Source of the DNA: Anaerolinea sp.
GTDB taxonomy: Bacteria > Chloroflexota > Anaerolineae > Anaerolineales > Villigracilaceae
DNA: 64,000 nt
Reading direction: 5' to 3'
Assembly (NCBI GenBank): GCA_020723805.1
Contig: DYID01000011.1
Span: 45,822-109,821 of the forward strand
Position numbers and translations under genes: made by a program. Shown here in pieces: positions 17,156-25,259 of the stretch. The notes beneath the pieces are model-generated. The model was not told the origin of the DNA. It did not search any database and saw nothing but the letters and a program-made list of their open reading frames with translations. Positions within the stretch are counted from its first letter, which is position 1, and every line of letters begins with the position of its first letter.

Positions 17156-18037
17156 ATGGAACTCGAACACACCTACATCGAAACCAATGGGGTGAAATTA
17201 CACGTCGTTCAGGCAGGACCGAAGAGCGGCGTACCTATCATGCTCCTGCATGGCTTCCCGGAGTTTTGGTACGGCTGGAGAAAGCAGATACCGGCTTTGG
17301 TCGAAGCGGGATGCCGCGTCATCGTCCCCGACCAACGCGGATACAACCTGAGCGACAAGCCCAAAGGCGTGAAGAACTATCGCGTCGAGGAACTGGTGAA
17401 GGACATCATCGGTCTGATTGACGCGCTGGAATACGAAAAGGTCAACCTGGTGGGACATGACTGGGGCGCAGTGGTGGCGTGGACGCTGGCGATTCTCCAC
17501 CCCGAGCGCCTGCATCGCCTCGGAATCTTGAACGTGCCGCATCCTGCCGTGATGCGCCGCTTCCTGACCCGCGACCTCGAGCAGATTCGCCGCTCGCGGC
17601 ATGTTTTCTTCTTCCAACTGCCCTGGTTTCCCGAGCGCGCCATGTCTGCGGACAACTGGCGCGGAGCGGTCAGCGCCCTGCTCGGGAGCGGAAAGATTCA
17701 CACCTTCACCAAAGAAGACATCACAAAGTACAAGGAAGCCTGGTCACAGCCCGGCGCGATGACTGCCATGGTCAACTGGTACCGCGCGGTCATCCGCTAC
17801 ATGCCGAAACTGCCGAAAGACCCGCGCGTCCGTGTGCGGACGTTGATGATGTGGGGCATGAAGGATGTGGCGCTCAGCCACCGCATGGCGCGTCCCAGCA
17901 TGGATTACGTGGACGAGGGCAACCTCATCCTCTTCCCCGAAGCGACCCACTGGGTCCAACACGACGAAGCGGAGGCGGTGAACCACTACCTGCTCGATTT
18001 CATCTTGGACAAGGCAAGCAGGACGCCGATTCGATAA
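17156..18037 (+). CDS. Epoxide hydrolase-type alpha/beta hydrolase
   Basis: 293 residues. HGFPEFWYGW is the oxyanion/HGxP motif, and the nucleophile elbow is GHDWGA with Asp (D102), characteristic of epoxide hydrolases and haloalkane dehalogenases rather than Ser esterases. The acid is in MWGMKD and the catalytic His in EATHWVQ. Cap-domain tyrosines (YRAVIRY) fit an epoxide hydrolase. ATG 17156 follows GGAGG at 17141-17145, and TACAAT at 17122 is a plausible -10. Substrate unknown. Confidence 0.88.
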   Translation: MELEHTYIETNGVKLHVVQAGPKSGVPIMLLHGFPEFWYGWRKQIPALVEAGCRVIVPDQRGYNLSDKPKGVKNYRVEELVKDIIGLIDALEYEKVNLVGHDWGAVVAWTLAILHPERLHRLGILNVPHPAVMRRFLTRDLEQIRRSRHVFFFQLPWFPERAMSADNWRGAVSALLGSGKIHTFTKEDITKYKEAWSQPGAMTAMVNWYRAVIRYMPKLPKDPRVRVRTLMMWGMKDVALSHRMARPSMDYVDEGNLILFPEATHWVQHDEAEAVNHYLLDFILDKASRTPIR

Positions 18038-18090
18038 TGGGTCTTTTGTAAATACGTCTGATGTTCATTTTCGTGTGCTTTTCACTCTCT

Positions 18091-18115
18091 CCCTTCTCCC
18101 ATATTGGGAGAGGGG
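18091..18115 (+). repeat. CTCTCCC-type hairpin repeat
   Basis: CCCTTCTCCCA/TGGGAGAGGGG with a TAT loop and one wobble pair. It belongs to the same GC-rich hairpin family as 11273 and 14604, and could terminate the epoxide hydrolase transcript weakly. Confidence 0.5.
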
Positions 18116-18205
18116 TGGGGGTGAGGGCAGACTGGGAAAATTCAATCCTGTTGACCCCGTTTCCAACAGAACAATGAAGAAAATCCAATCAGGGAGGAAA
18201 GCGCG

Positions 18206-18211
18206 TACAAT
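18206..18211 (+). promoter_or_regulatory. -10 hexamer of a predicted leaderless mRNA
   Basis: TACAAT starts exactly 12 nt before the ATG at 18218. An AGGGAGGAAA stretch lies upstream of the -10 and so is not in the predicted transcript. Confidence 0.5.
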
Positions 18212-18217
18212 TAACGA

Positions 18218-18907
18218 ATGAACCGCCCGTTCGTCTTCATCAACGTCGCCATGACCGCCGATGGCAAGATAGATACCTTCCAGCGGCGCGGCGCAGCCAT
18301 CTCCTCCCCGCGCGACAAGGAACGCGTGGACCAGCTCCGCGCCGACTCGGATGCAGTCATGGTCGGCGGGCGGACTCTCCTCGACGAAGACCCCAAACTC
18401 ACGGTCAAATCAGAGGCGCGGCGGGCGGAACGGGCGGCGCGCGGGCTGACGCCGAACCCGGTCAAGGTGGGGGTGGTTTCCGAAGCAAAGTTCGAGCCTC
18501 ATTCGAAATTCTTACACGAGGGCGGGGGGCGCGTCGTAATATTCACCACACCTCGAACATCTAATGAGCAGTTCGCATTCCTGCGTTCGCTGGGCGTGGA
18601 AGTGTTCGTCCACGAGGGCGAGCGGGTGGACTTGCGGGCAATGATGCAGACCCTTCATGAATTGGGAATTAAGCGCCTCATGGTCGAAGGCGGAGCCACG
18701 CTCAATTTCGAATTGATACGGCTGGGGCTGGCAGACGAACTGTATGCCTATGTCGCGCCGATGATTTTCGGCGGAGACTCAGCCCCCACGCTGGCGGCAG
18801 GCTCAGGCTTGGAAAGAAGCGCCGCGGTCCGTTTGCAATTGCTCCATGCGGAAAGTTGGGAGGATGGAGGCGTCCTGCTTCAATACAAAATCGAGCGAGC
18901 CGCATAA
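18218..18907 (+). CDS. RibD C-terminal-type diaminopyrimidine reductase (riboflavin synthesis)
   Basis: 229 residues, a stand-alone reductase domain like archaeal 2,5-diamino-6-ribosylamino-pyrimidinone 5'-phosphate reductase. Motifs: VFINVAMTADGKID at the N-terminus, SDAVMVGGRTLLDEDPKLTV for NADPH binding, and IKRLMVEGGATLNFELIRLGLADELY. It has no deaminase domain. It lies 17 bp before ribA, so the two form a short riboflavin operon. A fused ribD is not seen in this window. Confidence 0.88.
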   Translation: MNRPFVFINVAMTADGKIDTFQRRGAAISSPRDKERVDQLRADSDAVMVGGRTLLDEDPKLTVKSEARRAERAARGLTPNPVKVGVVSEAKFEPHSKFLHEGGGRVVIFTTPRTSNEQFAFLRSLGVEVFVHEGERVDLRAMMQTLHELGIKRLMVEGGATLNFELIRLGLADELYAYVAPMIFGGDSAPTLAAGSGLERSAAVRLQLLHAESWEDGGVLLQYKIERAA

Positions 18908-18924
18908 GGCTTGCGGAGGAAATT

Positions 18925-19683
18925 ATGACGACATTGCTGCACGAAAAGATTCAGGTTTTATTGGAAGAGGACTGCTGTCATGAATGCGAAGGCTACGGCG
19001 AGGCAGGCATCTGCGTTCACATCGAAGCGGTTGCCGAATTACCCACGCGCTTCGGCGATTTTCATATCGTGGCGTTCTCGAACAACCGCGACGACAAGGA
19101 ACACGTCGCCATCATCAAGGGCGATGTCATCGGCGCGGAGGATGTGCCGGTGCGCCTGCACTCGGAATGTCTGACGGGCGACGCCCTCGGCTCTCTGCGC
19201 TGTGACTGCCGCGACCAGTTGGAAGCCGCGCTCAAAAAAATCGGAAGCATGGAACGCGGCATGGTGCTTTACCTGCGCCAGGAAGGACGCGGCATCGGGC
19301 TGACCAACAAAGTCCGCGCCTATGCCCTGCAGGATCAGGGGCTCGACACGGTGGAAGCAAACCTCGCGCTCGGTTTCCGCGACGACGAACGCGATTACGC
19401 CGTCGCCGCGCACATGCTCCACTCGCTCAAGGTCAAATCCATCCGCCTGATGACCAACAACCCTAAAAAGATTGCCCAACTCGAACAGCACGGCGTCAAA
19501 ATCAACGAACGCCTGCCGCACATCCTGCCGACCAACGAGCACAACCTCTTCTACCTGCAAACCAAAGCCGCCAAGTCGGGGCACCTGATTGATTTTCGCG
19601 GCAAGGCGCACCTGCCCGAACAAAGCGACCCCGCCATCGTCGAGGGCATGACCGAAGACCAGATCAGGGCATTGTATGAATAA
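18925..19683 (+). CDS. ribA: GTP cyclohydrolase II
   Basis: 252 residues from ATG 18925 after a GGAGGA site. It opens the GTP imidazole ring, the first step of riboflavin synthesis. The zinc motif C-x2-G-x7-C-x-C is present in SECLTGDALGSLRCDC; YLRQEGRGIGL holds the catalytic Arg and Gly-rich loop; TNNPKKIAQLEQHGVKI is the conserved C-terminal signature. An N-terminal extension with CCHECEGYGEAGIC is unusual and could bind an additional metal. It has no fused DHBP synthase domain. The last 8 bp overlap the SDR gene. Confidence 0.93.
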   Translation: MTTLLHEKIQVLLEEDCCHECEGYGEAGICVHIEAVAELPTRFGDFHIVAFSNNRDDKEHVAIIKGDVIGAEDVPVRLHSECLTGDALGSLRCDCRDQLEAALKKIGSMERGMVLYLRQEGRGIGLTNKVRAYALQDQGLDTVEANLALGFRDDERDYAVAAHMLHSLKVKSIRLMTNNPKKIAQLEQHGVKINERLPHILPTNEHNLFYLQTKAAKSGHLIDFRGKAHLPEQSDPAIVEGMTEDQIRALYE

Positions 19684-20344
19684 AACTATTGTCATCACAG
19701 GCGCAACGGGTGCGCTTGGGCAAAAGACCGCGAAGACCTTTGCCGAAATGGGTCACAACCTGGCATTGCTCGACAACGACAAAGCAAAACTGGATTCCCT
19801 GGTCAAGGAACTGAATCTCCCCGAAGACCGACTCCTCGCCTCCATCGTTGACCTGCGCGACGAACAGGCGGTTCGGGACTCCGCCGAGGCGGTCTCGAAC
19901 AAATTCGGCTTTGTCCACGCCCTAATCCACCTCGTCGGCGGCTGGGTGGGAGGCAAGCCTCTGCCCGAAACCAGCACCGACGACCTGACCTTCATGCTCA
20001 ACCAGCACGTGTGGACGACGTTCCACCTGTTCCGCGCCTTCTCTCCGAAACTTGCCGCCGCCGGCTGGGGGCGTGTCATCGCCGTTTCCGCCTCGACGGT
20101 GGCAAATCCGCCCGGCAAGAGCGGCGCCTACACCGCCGCCAAAGCCGCGCAGGAGAATCTCGTCCTTACCCTCGCCGCCGAACTCAAAGAGCATGGCGTC
20201 ACGGCGAATATCATCCAGGTGAGGGCGATTGATGTGGAGAACAAAGGCACCGGCACCACGCCCGAGGTCATCGTGGCGGCAATGCAGTATCTTTTCTCGG
20301 AGCAGGCGGCAAAGGTCAGCGGGGCGAGGATACCGTTGTATTAA
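19676..20344 (+). CDS. Short-chain dehydrogenase/reductase
   Basis: 222 residues. The Rossmann motif TGATGALGQ is at residues 8-16. The active-site Ser is in VIAVSAS, and SGAYTAAKAAQ supplies Y-x3-K. Overlap with ribA suggests co-expression, but no riboflavin role is implied by the sequence. Substrate unknown; NAD(P)H dependence expected. It converges on the glycosyltransferase gene with a 4-bp overlap. Confidence 0.88.
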   Translation: MNKTIVITGATGALGQKTAKTFAEMGHNLALLDNDKAKLDSLVKELNLPEDRLLASIVDLRDEQAVRDSAEAVSNKFGFVHALIHLVGGWVGGKPLPETSTDDLTFMLNQHVWTTFHLFRAFSPKLAAAGWGRVIAVSASTVANPPGKSGAYTAAKAAQENLVLTLAAELKEHGVTANIIQVRAIDVENKGTGTTPEVIVAAMQYLFSEQAAKVSGARIPLY

Positions 20345-21480
20345 TCAAGCCCCAGCATTTCCCCAATCGTTCTTGCAATCGTCCGCGCGGCTTCGGGCTT
20401 GCCTGCGCGGCGGCAGTTTTCCACGATCTGTTGCCGCTCGGCAGGACGTGAAATCCAGCGCGTCAGCGTCCGTACCACCTCCTGCGGCGTGGGCGCCCAA
20501 ACGCCGGCGCCTTCCTCCTGCACGAAGGTCACGTTGCCATCCTCCTGCCCGGGCAGTTTGGCGTAGAGGATGATGGGCAGTTCGGCGTTGAGTGCCTCGG
20601 CGATGGTGCCCGGACCGGCTTTGGTGACGATGAAATCGGCGGCGCGCATGAAGTCGGGCATTTCACGCGTGAAGCCGTAGATGTAGGCGGGGTTTTCCCA
20701 TGAATGTTCTTCGAGAGTCGCTTTCAGTTTTTGATTCCGCCCGCACACGATGACCAGGTTCAGGTCCAGCCCCGAAGCGTCTATGGCGTAGGCGGTCTTC
20801 GCCAGCGGTCCCATCCCCTCTCCGCCGCCCACGAGGAGCACGGTCGGTTTGTCCACCGTCCAGCCGAGCTTTTTGCGCAGGCTGCTCTTCCGTTTCATCG
20901 GTTTACAGTAGCGGTCAGCAACGGGCAGACCGACAACGCGCACTTTTTCGGGATTCATCTTGTATTTGATGGCGCGTTCGCGCGCCTTCTCGGTGGGGAC
21001 GAGGATGAGGTCGGCGCGCGCGTCGTACCACAAGGCGTGGGTGGTGACCATGTCGGTGACGACGGTGATGAAGGGCGGACGGTTTTTTCCCAGCGCCTTG
21101 AGCGCAAACGTATTGGCAAACGGGTGAACAGTGACGATGAGATCGGCGGGGTGGCTTTGGACGAGCGCCTTTGCCGCGCGGCGGGCAAGGGGCCACATGG
21201 TGGCGGTGATGGCGCGCGCCTGCGCCCGTCCGTCGGTGGCGTGGAAACTGGCGCTCCACAACTGCGGCGCTTTGACCATGTGGGGATACCACTCGGGCAT
21301 TTTGTTGAAGGGAAGCGGTGCGTAGTCTTTGAAGAAGTCCACCATCTCGGTGGTGACGCGGTTCGGGTATTCGATGCCGATGGCTTCGATGATGGCTTCC
21401 GCGGCGGAGCGATGCCCGCCGCCGGTATCGGAAAAATAAAAGACGATGTGGGGTTTTCTAGGAGTCGGTTGTTGAGTCAT
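20341..21480 (-). CDS. GT28/MGDG synthase-like glycosyltransferase
   Basis: 379 residues from ATG 21480. The N-terminal DTGGGHRSAAEAI and the region around MPEWYP match the MGDG-synthase N-terminal domain, and TKAGPGTIAEALNAELP is the GT28 nucleotide-sugar binding site, as in processive diacylglycerol glucosyltransferases and MurG. It probably makes glycolipids at the inner membrane. Its 5' end overlaps the DUF951 gene by 23 bp, so the pair is co-translated. Confidence 0.88.
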   Translation of the reverse strand: MTQQPTPRKPHIVFYFSDTGGGHRSAAEAIIEAIGIEYPNRVTTEMVDFFKDYAPLPFNKMPEWYPHMVKAPQLWSASFHATDGRAQARAITATMWPLARRAAKALVQSHPADLIVTVHPFANTFALKALGKNRPPFITVVTDMVTTHALWYDARADLILVPTEKARERAIKYKMNPEKVRVVGLPVADRYCKPMKRKSSLRKKLGWTVDKPTVLLVGGGEGMGPLAKTAYAIDASGLDLNLVIVCGRNQKLKATLEEHSWENPAYIYGFTREMPDFMRAADFIVTKAGPGTIAEALNAELPIILYAKLPGQEDGNVTFVQEEGAGVWAPTPQEVVRTLTRWISRPAERQQIVENCRRAGKPEAARTIARTIGEMLGLD

Positions 21481-21679
21481 TGGATTCTGTCTCGCGGGGG
21501 GTGAGGTTGGCTTTGAGCCGCCGGGCAAGTTCGCGGCGGGTGAGCAGGACGCGCCGCCCGCAACCGAGGCATTCCAAGCCGATGTCGGCGCCGAGGCGGG
21601 TGACGGTCCACTCGTAGGAGCCGCAGGGATGCGGTTTACGCAGGCGCAGGCGGTCGTGGAGACGGAGGTCGGGGAGCAT
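21458..21679 (-). CDS. DUF951 small protein
   Basis: 73 residues. RLRKPHPCGSYEWTVTRLGADIGLECLGCGRRVLL is spread over residues 12-46 and carries the HPCGS, GxDI and CxGCG motifs of DUF951, a family known from Firmicutes and Chloroflexota and thought to bind metal or nucleic acid. A minus-strand TATAAT at 21727-21732 is a possible -10 about 48 nt upstream. It overlaps the glycosyltransferase start. Confidence 0.85.
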   Translation of the reverse strand: MLPDLRLHDRLRLRKPHPCGSYEWTVTRLGADIGLECLGCGRRVLLTRRELARRLKANLTPRETESNDSTTDS

Positions 21680-21823
21680 ATTCGGAAGGATAAGGGCAGA
21701 AGAACAAATGCCGAACTTCAGTGAGCATTATAAATGAATCGTGATAAACTACGGGGCGGATTCAATGATACACCCGCTGCAACGCCCGCCCGGAGAGGCG
21801 GTTCGAGCAAACACGGAGCATAT

Positions 21824-22375
21824 ATGTCCCGATACGAAACCTACAGCGTGGAAATTGCCGGTCTCAAGCGCGACCTGCGCCTTTTCGAGGTCAAGCCCGG
21901 GCTGAAGATCGCCATCCTGAACATTTTGGGAGATACGGAACTGGTCCAGGCTTGCGCACGCGAACTGGCGCTCAAACTCAATGACATTGAGTTTGACGTG
22001 CTGGTGACCGCGGAAGCCAAGTCCATTCCGCTGGCGCATGCGCTCTCGGTGGAAACGAAGAAGCCGTATGTGGTGCTGCGCAAGGTCTATAAGCCCTACA
22101 TGGGCGCAGCGCTCATGGCGGAGACGCTCTCCATCACCACCGGTCAGCCGCAGGTGTTGATTTTGGACGAAAAGGACATCGAAATGATGAAGGGCAAGCG
22201 GGTGGTGATTGTGGACGATGTCATCAGCACCGGCTCCACCCTGCAAGGGATGCGGATGATTCTGGACAAGGCGGGTTCCACCGTCGTCAAAGAGGCGGCA
22301 ATTTTCACCGAAGGCGACCGCGCGCAGTGGATGCACATCATTTCGCTGGGGCATTTGCCGTTGTTTACCGATTAA
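21824..22375 (+). CDS. Adenine phosphoribosyltransferase-like PRTase
   Basis: 183 residues from ATG 21824. The PRPP motif is VVIVDDVISTGSTLQG, and VLVTAEAKSIPLAHALS is the purine-PRT N-terminal region. It is close to apt-like proteins that salvage purines, but ligand-pocket residues cannot be assigned with certainty. The TAA stop is also the first bases of the downstream 138-bp repeat. Confidence 0.85.
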   Translation: MSRYETYSVEIAGLKRDLRLFEVKPGLKIAILNILGDTELVQACARELALKLNDIEFDVLVTAEAKSIPLAHALSVETKKPYVVLRKVYKPYMGAALMAETLSITTGQPQVLILDEKDIEMMKGKRVVIVDDVISTGSTLQGMRMILDKAGSTVVKEAAIFTEGDRAQWMHIISLGHLPLFTD

Positions 22376-22510
22376 CTCACCTTACGCGGTTCCTTCGTAG
22401 CGCGACATTTATGTCGCCCGAAAACGCGAGACACCCTTCGGCAGGGTTTCGACAGGCTCAACCTGCCAGCTCAGGGCAAGAATCTCGCGCTGCCGCGTAA
22501 GATGGGTGAT
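22373..22510 (+). repeat. Palindromic intergenic repeat, family A, copy 1
   Basis: 138 bp running from TAACTCACCTTACGCGG to CCGCGTAAGATGGGTGAT. Internal inverted repeats are GCGACAT/ATGTCGC and CGCGAGA/TCTCGCG around a GGCAGGG...CCTGCC core. It starts inside the stop codon of the preceding gene. Confidence 0.85.
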
Positions 22511-22648
22511 TAACTCACCTTACGCAGTTCCTTCGTAGCGCGACATTTATGTCGCCTGAAAACGCGAGACACCCTTCGGCAGGGTTTCGACAGGCTCAAC
22601 CTGCCAGCTCAGGGCAAGAATCTCGCGCTGCCGCGTAAGATGAGTGAT
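22511..22648 (+). repeat. Palindromic intergenic repeat, family A, copy 2 (tandem)
   Basis: A second 138-bp copy directly after copy 1, differing at only a few positions (for example CGCAGTT for CGCGGTT, GCCTG for GCCCG, GATGAGTG for GATGGGTG). Confidence 0.85.
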
Positions 22649-22685
22649 TAACACGCAAAAGCGCAGAAATTCAAAGGTGCAAAGG

Positions 22686-22719
22686 AAACGGCTGGAGCCA
22701 TGCGGCGTCCAGCCGTTTT
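22686..22719. terminator. Bidirectional terminator
   Basis: AAACGGCTGGA (22686-22696) pairs with TCCAGCCGTTT (22708-22718), an 11-bp perfect stem with TTTT on the plus side and an A/T-rich flank on the other. It sits between convergent genes. Confidence 0.8.
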
Positions 22720-22732
22720 CGTGTCTGCCAGT

Positions 22733-22987
22733 TTATTTATCCACCTTCTCCAACAACTTACGTTTTCCATCGCGTCCTAACCGTTTGATTTGAATCTCCC
22801 GCTTCATCGCTGACTTGCGGTCCGGCTGTTCTTCCACGTAAACCAGCCGCACCGGGCGGCGCGTGCGCGTGTACTTTGCGCCGCGTCCGGCGTTGTGCGC
22901 TTGCACCCGCTTGTCGGGGTCAACCGCCCAGCCGGTGTAATAGGTCCCGTCGGCGCATTCGACGATGTAACAGAAACAGCGGGTCAC
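22733..22987 (-). CDS. GIY-YIG nuclease superfamily protein (UPF0213-like)
   Basis: 84 residues from a GTG codon at 22987 that overlaps the upstream stop (GTGA). CYIVECADGTYYTGWAVD contains the Y-x-G catalytic pattern (YYTG for GIY-YIG), followed by KRVQAHNAGRGAKYTR with the conserved Arg/His, and the typical basic tail. Stand-alone members resemble E. coli YhbQ. Translationally coupled to the prephenate dehydrogenase-like gene. Confidence 0.88.
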   Translation of the reverse strand: MTRCFCYIVECADGTYYTGWAVDPDKRVQAHNAGRGAKYTRTRRPVRLVYVEEQPDRKSAMKREIQIKRLGRDGKRKLLEKVDK

Positions 22988-23979
22988 TTGCGTTTGGAGC
23001 GGTCGGAGAGGGCGGAGCCGAAGAGCATCTGGTTGATGCGCTCGCCGAAGGAGGGTGTGTCAATCTTTTGGGCATCCTTGTTCAGCCATTCGGCTTCGGA
23101 ACGCTCCTCGAACCAGCGAATGCGTCCCTTCCAGGCGTTTTTGAGGCGTTTGCCGAGCGCTTCGCGGTCGGCGTCCTCGAGTTCATCGCGGAGGTGGAGC
23201 AGGGACGTAATGTAGGAGTTGAGCAGGCGCACCATGTTCTCGCGGTTTTCCAGCGCGGCTTCGAGCAGAGAAACGGCGTCATCGTGGTAGGCAAACGCCG
23301 AGGTCATGGCGGCGTAGGGACGGGCGGCAAGTTTCTTCGCCTCCAGCCAGCCGGGCTGGTCGAGCGTGGCGTCGAGCAAGGCAGCGGCGGCAAGTTGCGG
23401 CAGGACCTGCACCTTGCCCAGCAAACCGTCGGCTTCGGCGGTATCCATCAGCAGGGGCAGTGAGCCAAGCAAAGAGGTAAAGTCCATGACAAGATTGAAC
23501 ACATTTTCCGGTGTGCCGGGAGGCGCAGTGATGACCGTCACGCTCTTTTCGAACAGGTCGGCGCGGGCGGCGGGAGCGCCGTAGTCAATGCCGTGCAGGT
23601 GGTCAGGGTGAATGGCAGGGAAGAGCCCCACGTAGAACCGTCCCGCAGGCAAAAGTTCGCGGGTCCACGCGGCAACCGTCCCTTTGGCAAGAGCCGTGTC
23701 CAGCACGAGAGTCCCTTCCTGAAGGTCGGGGGCAATGACTTCCAGCGTGCCGCGCACTTCGGCAAAGGGCAGGGCAAGTACCACAATGCGGGCGTCGCGC
23801 ACCGACTCGGGCAGGTTGTACTTCCAAGTATCCACAGCGCCAGCCTGCTGGGCGGCTTGGGCGGCGCGGGGGTCTTTATCGTGACCCACGATGGTCACCC
23901 CGGCGCCGCGTGCCTTCAAGGCAAGCCCGATGGATGTGCCGATTTGTCCGAGACCGATGATGGTAATTTGTACAGGCAT
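22984..23979 (-). CDS. Prephenate dehydrogenase-like NAD(P)-binding protein
   Basis: 331 residues. The Rossmann motif IGLGQIGTSIGLALK is at the N-terminus. VVLALPFAEV and GTLVLDTALAKG follow TyrA order, and FPAIHPDHLHG stands where TyrA has the HPMxG catalytic His motif, though it departs from that consensus. The C-terminal part is all-helical with a charged tail. Related proteins are annotated as prephenate/arogenate dehydrogenases, but no other aromatic amino acid genes are nearby. Substrate uncertain. A minus-strand TATAAT lies at 24007-24012. Confidence 0.75.
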   Translation of the reverse strand: MPVQITIIGLGQIGTSIGLALKARGAGVTIVGHDKDPRAAQAAQQAGAVDTWKYNLPESVRDARIVVLALPFAEVRGTLEVIAPDLQEGTLVLDTALAKGTVAAWTRELLPAGRFYVGLFPAIHPDHLHGIDYGAPAARADLFEKSVTVITAPPGTPENVFNLVMDFTSLLGSLPLLMDTAEADGLLGKVQVLPQLAAAALLDATLDQPGWLEAKKLAARPYAAMTSAFAYHDDAVSLLEAALENRENMVRLLNSYITSLLHLRDELEDADREALGKRLKNAWKGRIRWFEERSEAEWLNKDAQKIDTPSFGERINQMLFGSALSDRSKRK

Positions 23980-24006
23980 GGAAACCTCGCAGATTTGAGT
24001 GTTTGC

Positions 24007-24012
24007 ATTATA
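24007..24012 (-). promoter_or_regulatory. Candidate -10 of the prephenate dehydrogenase-like gene
   Basis: Minus-strand TATAAT, first base 33 nt before the ATG at 23979. The -35 is not recognisable. Confidence 0.4.
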
Positions 24013-24037
24013 CTGCCAACCCCGCTGTTAAATGCGA

Positions 24038-24062
24038 GAACCGCGGACGCCGACCGCGGTTC
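24038..24062 (+). other. Stem-loop in divergent intergenic region
   Basis: GAACCGCGG/CCGCGGTTC, a 9-bp perfect stem with a 7-base loop between the divergent prephenate dehydrogenase-like and ABC genes. No T-run follows. It may be an operator or an RNA structure. Confidence 0.4.
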
Positions 24063-24233
24063 CCTTGCAAAAGGAGGAGAAGAGAAATCACCTTACGCCC
24101 CTAATTTATCACAAGGGTCTCCAGCCTGCTTGACGCAAAACCTACGATTCCCCTACGATTGTCCGACAATTTACACCGCTGTAAGGGGGAAGGGATGTAT
24201 AATAGAACAAATTTTCCAGCATTCAGGAGAAAA

Positions 24234-25259
24234 ATGACCGATTTCGCCATCGAAACAAAGGACTTGAGCCGCATTTACAAGATTCGCGGCAATAAAAAGG
24301 AAAAGCAGATCCGCAAGGAACTGGTTGCCCTCGAAAACGTGAACCTGACAGTCGAACGCGGCGAACTGTTCGGACTCCTGGGACCGAACGGCGCCGGCAA
24401 AACCACCCTGATCAAAATCCTCACCACGCTTCTCGCCCCGACCTCGGGCTGGGCGCGCGTCGCCGGCTACGACGTGACCCAACACCCGAACCTGGTCCGA
24501 CCACGCATCAACATGGTCTCGGGCGGCGAGTCGTCGGGTTATGGTTTGCTGACGGTGCGCGAGAACCTGTGGATGTTTTCGCAGTTCTACGGAATGCCCT
24601 CGAAGGAAGCCAACCAGCGCATCGTGGAACTGCTCAAGATGGTTGGGTTGGAAGACCGCATCCACACCAAATCGTCCGACCTCTCGACGGGTCTGCGGCA
24701 GAAGATGAACATCGTGCGCGGCTTTCTCACCGACCCGGAGGTGCTCTTCCTCGACGAGCCAACCCTGGGCTTGGACGTGGGCGCGGCGCGCGACGTGCGC
24801 AAGTTGATTCGCAGTTGGCTGGATGCAGACAAATCACGCACACTGCTGCTCACCACCCATTACATGGTCGAAGCCGAGGAGTTGTGCGACCGTGTGGCAA
24901 TCATCAACAAAGGGCGCGTGCTCGCCTGCGATACGCCCGCCAACCTCAAGCGCAACCTCCAACGCGACGCCATCTTCGAAATCGAGACGAGTCCGCTCAA
25001 CGGGTTGACGTCGCAAATTTTGCAGGACCAGCCCGAAGTCAAGAAAGCCGCGCTGACCGACATCGAAGGCGGCGCGAGGCTGGAGTTGATCCTGAAGGAG
25101 GAGTCCGCGCTGGCGAGCGTCATCAACATCCTGACCCAAAAGGATGTGAAGGTGAGACGCCTGACCAAGCGCGAGCCGACGCTCGAAGACGTGTTCATGG
25201 ATTTGGTCGGGCAGAAGATGGAGGACGTGGAGAAAGAGGAGGCGCCTCATGCAGTCTAA
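24234..25259 (+). CDS. ABC-2 type exporter ATP-binding protein
   Basis: 341 residues from ATG 24234 after AGGAG. Walker A GPNGAGKTT, signature DLSTGLRQKM (LSTG in place of LSGG), Walker B VLFLDEPTLGLD, switch His in LLTTHYM. A C-terminal accessory region of about 100 residues ends with TKREPTLEDVFMDLVG, typical of DrrA/NodI-like exporters. TATAAT at 24198-24203 is a likely -10. It overlaps the first permease gene by 11 bp. Confidence 0.9.
   Translation: MTDFAIETKDLSRIYKIRGNKKEKQIRKELVALENVNLTVERGELFGLLGPNGAGKTTLIKILTTLLAPTSGWARVAGYDVTQHPNLVRPRINMVSGGESSGYGLLTVRENLWMFSQFYGMPSKEANQRIVELLKMVGLEDRIHTKSSDLSTGLRQKMNIVRGFLTDPEVLFLDEPTLGLDVGAARDVRKLIRSWLDADKSRTLLLTTHYMVEAEELCDRVAIINKGRVLACDTPANLKRNLQRDAIFEIETSPLNGLTSQILQDQPEVKKAALTDIEGGARLELILKEESALASVINILTQKDVKVRRLTKREPTLEDVFMDLVGQKMEDVEKEEAPHAV

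Noticed and set aside
17122..18217. FMN riboswitch before the riboflavin genes
   Set aside because: No FMN-aptamer conserved bases are recognisable, and the -10 lies 12 nt before ATG 18218, leaving no leader.
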